DNA of 64,000 nt, taken from contig CM046856.1 in NCBI GenBank assembly GCA_025617745.1, positions 44,879,049 to 44,943,048 of the forward strand, read 5' to 3'. The notes beneath the pieces were generated by a model. It was not told where the DNA came from. It saw nothing but the letters and a program-made list of their open reading frames with translations, and searched no databases. The DNA is from Heliocidaris erythrogramma (Eukaryota > Echinodermata > Echinoidea > Camarodonta > Echinometridae). Of this stretch, positions 62,175-64,000 are shown piece after piece. The position numbers and the translations under genes were made by a program. Each line of letters starts with the position of its first letter. Position 1 is the first letter of the stretch.

Positions 62175-64000
62175 TGCTTCTTGTTATAATTATCAGTATT
62201 AATATTATTTACAGTAGTCCTACGATATGAATTATAGATGCAGATATTGCGATAAGCCGATAACTATTATCATCCTCAATATTATCATTATTCCTATAAG
62301 CACGAATTAAAATCGATCCATGGAATATCTTGCATTGAGCTATGAAAATTAATGTACAAAGCAATATTTTGAATGGAGTTTTTCAAGTATAGGGTAGTAG
62401 AAAAAAAAATCCTTGATAGGTTCGTAAAGACAGTGTACATACTTGATCTATTTTACTACAATAACCTTAATGATAATTTTACTTTGATTTGTTCCATTCA
62501 CAATTACAATAATAGGAATGCCAAAAATATCCATATTCCTCTTAATTTATATGATTTCTTTATCTCTCAAGATGTTATTTTCAACGAGCCTTTTTTGATA
62601 ATCCCACACAATTATTTATCACACTATATTGCCGTGATTTTTGTGATGTGTTTTCAACGAAAATACACGTAAATGATTTGAATTGAATTCATAATTAAGT
62701 ATTAAAGATTACATTCGTTAATAGTTGTATCTCATTATGTGACTTTGAAAGGATTCGGTTGGTCTTTCCCTTTTAAAAAAATAAATCTTTCGTGGACCCT
62801 TCGAAATTTGATTTGGTCTGAAGAATATGAATGCAAATATATTGTGAATAATACTAGCTGAGTCTTTAGAGCTGATGAAGAAAAAAAAATCACTGTAATT
62901 ATGTATATTGTTTTCTCTTTACTTGTTTGTCTATGAAATTATTTATCGCGTCAGTTATTCCTCGAGGTGTAATACTAAGAATCGTGGTGAGAAGAAATAT
63001 TTATATTATGGTCTCTCTGCTTTATTATACTTTGGAGGAGTCAAGTTGTGCATGCCGGTACATTCACATATACATGTACATGTAGTTGATAATCATTTGT
63101 TTAATAGTATAGAACTATGAAAGAAAAGTAATATTCCATGGTAGTTGGTTCCACATTTTGTAGAAGCATTAAGCACTGACCCCCGTAAAACCATCTTGGC
63201 ATACCACAAGTACACAAGCAAAAAAAAAAAAAAAATGTGTCCTCCCCTTGAAAATGTGTACCCAAAAAGAGCACTTTAAATAATTATGATAAACTTTTAT
63301 TTTGTTTCTAAGATGTACCCCCTTTACAATATTGTGGCTTGCGTCAGTACCGCTGACACCGTTCTATAGTAGACAAAGCGTACAAGCTGCACAATGAATT
63401 AGGGAAAATACTCCTGTATTTGTCTTGCACACGTGTCATTTTTAATGAAAAAATGAGAGCGTATACAAAAAATCTTTCGTCTTTGTTTTAGTTACAAGTG
63501 AGTGTCAACCCGCAGCTTGCCACCTAAAATCTTACACCAATCGAAGCACGGACCAAACTAAATCGGACTTTCTGACATCATAGGGTGCCCTTCAACATTG
63601 GAAGGGATATAATCTCTTCTGTGACATTGGGATATTTCATTTACTGATTTTCTAAATGATCTAATCATTATGCCATTTCATAATTGGGTACATTCCACTT
63701 CAGTGGGTAAAATTTAAGAACTAAATTACAGGTGTCATATTTTTCCTCCTTCGATTTATAACTGCTTTTTTTCAAATAAAAAAATAATAATTGGAAACGT
63801 ATTCAACCTCCTAGAGGCAAACTCGTTTTATAAACATATGGTCATCTTTGTTCATTCTGGTGTCGGTGAACCCTTTTGGCACATGGTCCTCATTGTTACC
63901 CAATTCTGTTCTTCATTAATTTTAGCAAGTTGTAAGAGCCGTTTCCATCTGAAAAGGTATGAAAAGTTTCAACAAAACCCCGCCCTGCATTAAATGAATC
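62115..64000. other. Intron after the transmembrane exon; no gene recognised
   Basis: Starts with donor GTATGT. A (TTA)n microsatellite is at 62,145-62,172. Open frames at 62.4 and 62.9 kb are AT-rich and unsupported. Acceptor-like TTTTAG sites near 63,491 and 63,926 do not give a persuasive phase 2 exon. Confidence 0.5.
62145..62172 (+). repeat. (TTA)n microsatellite
   Basis: About nine perfect ATT units. Confidence 0.95.

Noticed and set aside
62373-63120. ORFs of 99 and 70 codons downstream of the transmembrane exon
   Set aside because: AT-rich composition, no domains, and no splice sites connecting them in phase.
63926-63956. Possible terminal receptor exon after TTAATTTTAG with a donor-like GTATGA
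   Set aside because: In phase 2 it runs into a stop after two codons, and the phase needed for an open reading does not match the transmembrane exon.

Overview
The window is animal nuclear DNA: AT-rich, intron-bearing and packed with many families of nested transposable elements. The one host gene I can follow is a cell-surface receptor built from CUB, SRCR, WSC-like and sushi modules plus a transmembrane segment. Every internal extracellular exon has phase 1 introns on both sides. That architecture, together with Penelope-like, CR1/L2-like, TTAA-target and PNMA-like Ty3/Gypsy elements, suggests a marine invertebrate deuterostome, most likely an echinoderm. The species is an inference and was not tested.

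Layout. About 1-19,300 is repeat-dominated: a 180-bp tandem/foldback family (3.0-4.7 kb), a TTAA element (4.8-5.7 kb), a 150-bp-unit tandem element carrying a tRNA-derived SINE (6.1-7.5 kb), two non-LTR retrotransposon remnants (8.5-9.0 kb and 9.6-14.2 kb), several nested terminal-inverted-repeat (TIR) elements, and a Penelope-like GIY-YIG remnant (18.6-19.1 kb). From 19.4 to 62.1 kb the plus strand carries receptor exons: CUB (19.39 kb), a frameshifted candidate module (20.06 kb), SRCR in two exons (25.10 and 26.28 kb), WSC-like (27.35 kb), sushi (28.20 kb), two Ser/Thr-rich stalk exons (28.91 and 49.60 kb) and the transmembrane exon (62.01 kb). The first exon(s) and the cytoplasmic end are not identified.

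The 20.6-kb intron between the stalk exons holds a structurally complete, antisense Ty3/Gypsy-type LTR retrotransposon (33,569-44,323). Its LTRs are over 99% identical by eye and it is flanked by a TACA duplication. In its own orientation it reads: 5' LTR, a sequence resembling the interior of tRNA-Ile, an extra ORF of 236 codons that looks BTB/POZ-like, gag with an N-terminal RRM-like domain and a PNMA-like capsid and zinc knuckle, pol in the -1 frame (protease, RT, RNase H, integrase), an overlapping acidic ORF3 with hydrophobic segments, a polypurine tract and the 3' LTR. The BTB-like leader ORF beside an RRM-bearing gag is the most unusual thing in the window.

The rest of the introns is mostly repeats: an inverted pair of ACGAAAT-rich 80-bp arrays on both sides of the retrotransposon (29.3 and 48.6 kb), a RecQ-like helicase relic inside a TIR element (44.8-45.7 kb), a tandem-repeat element nested in another TIR element (46.2-48.4 kb), palindromic GCATACGTATGC clusters (51.3 and 60.6 kb), large foldbacks (52.4-54.8 and 56.8-58.5 kb), and a TIR element carrying two opposed tRNA-like sequences (61.2-61.7 kb). 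No canonical tRNA, rRNA or CRISPR array was seen.
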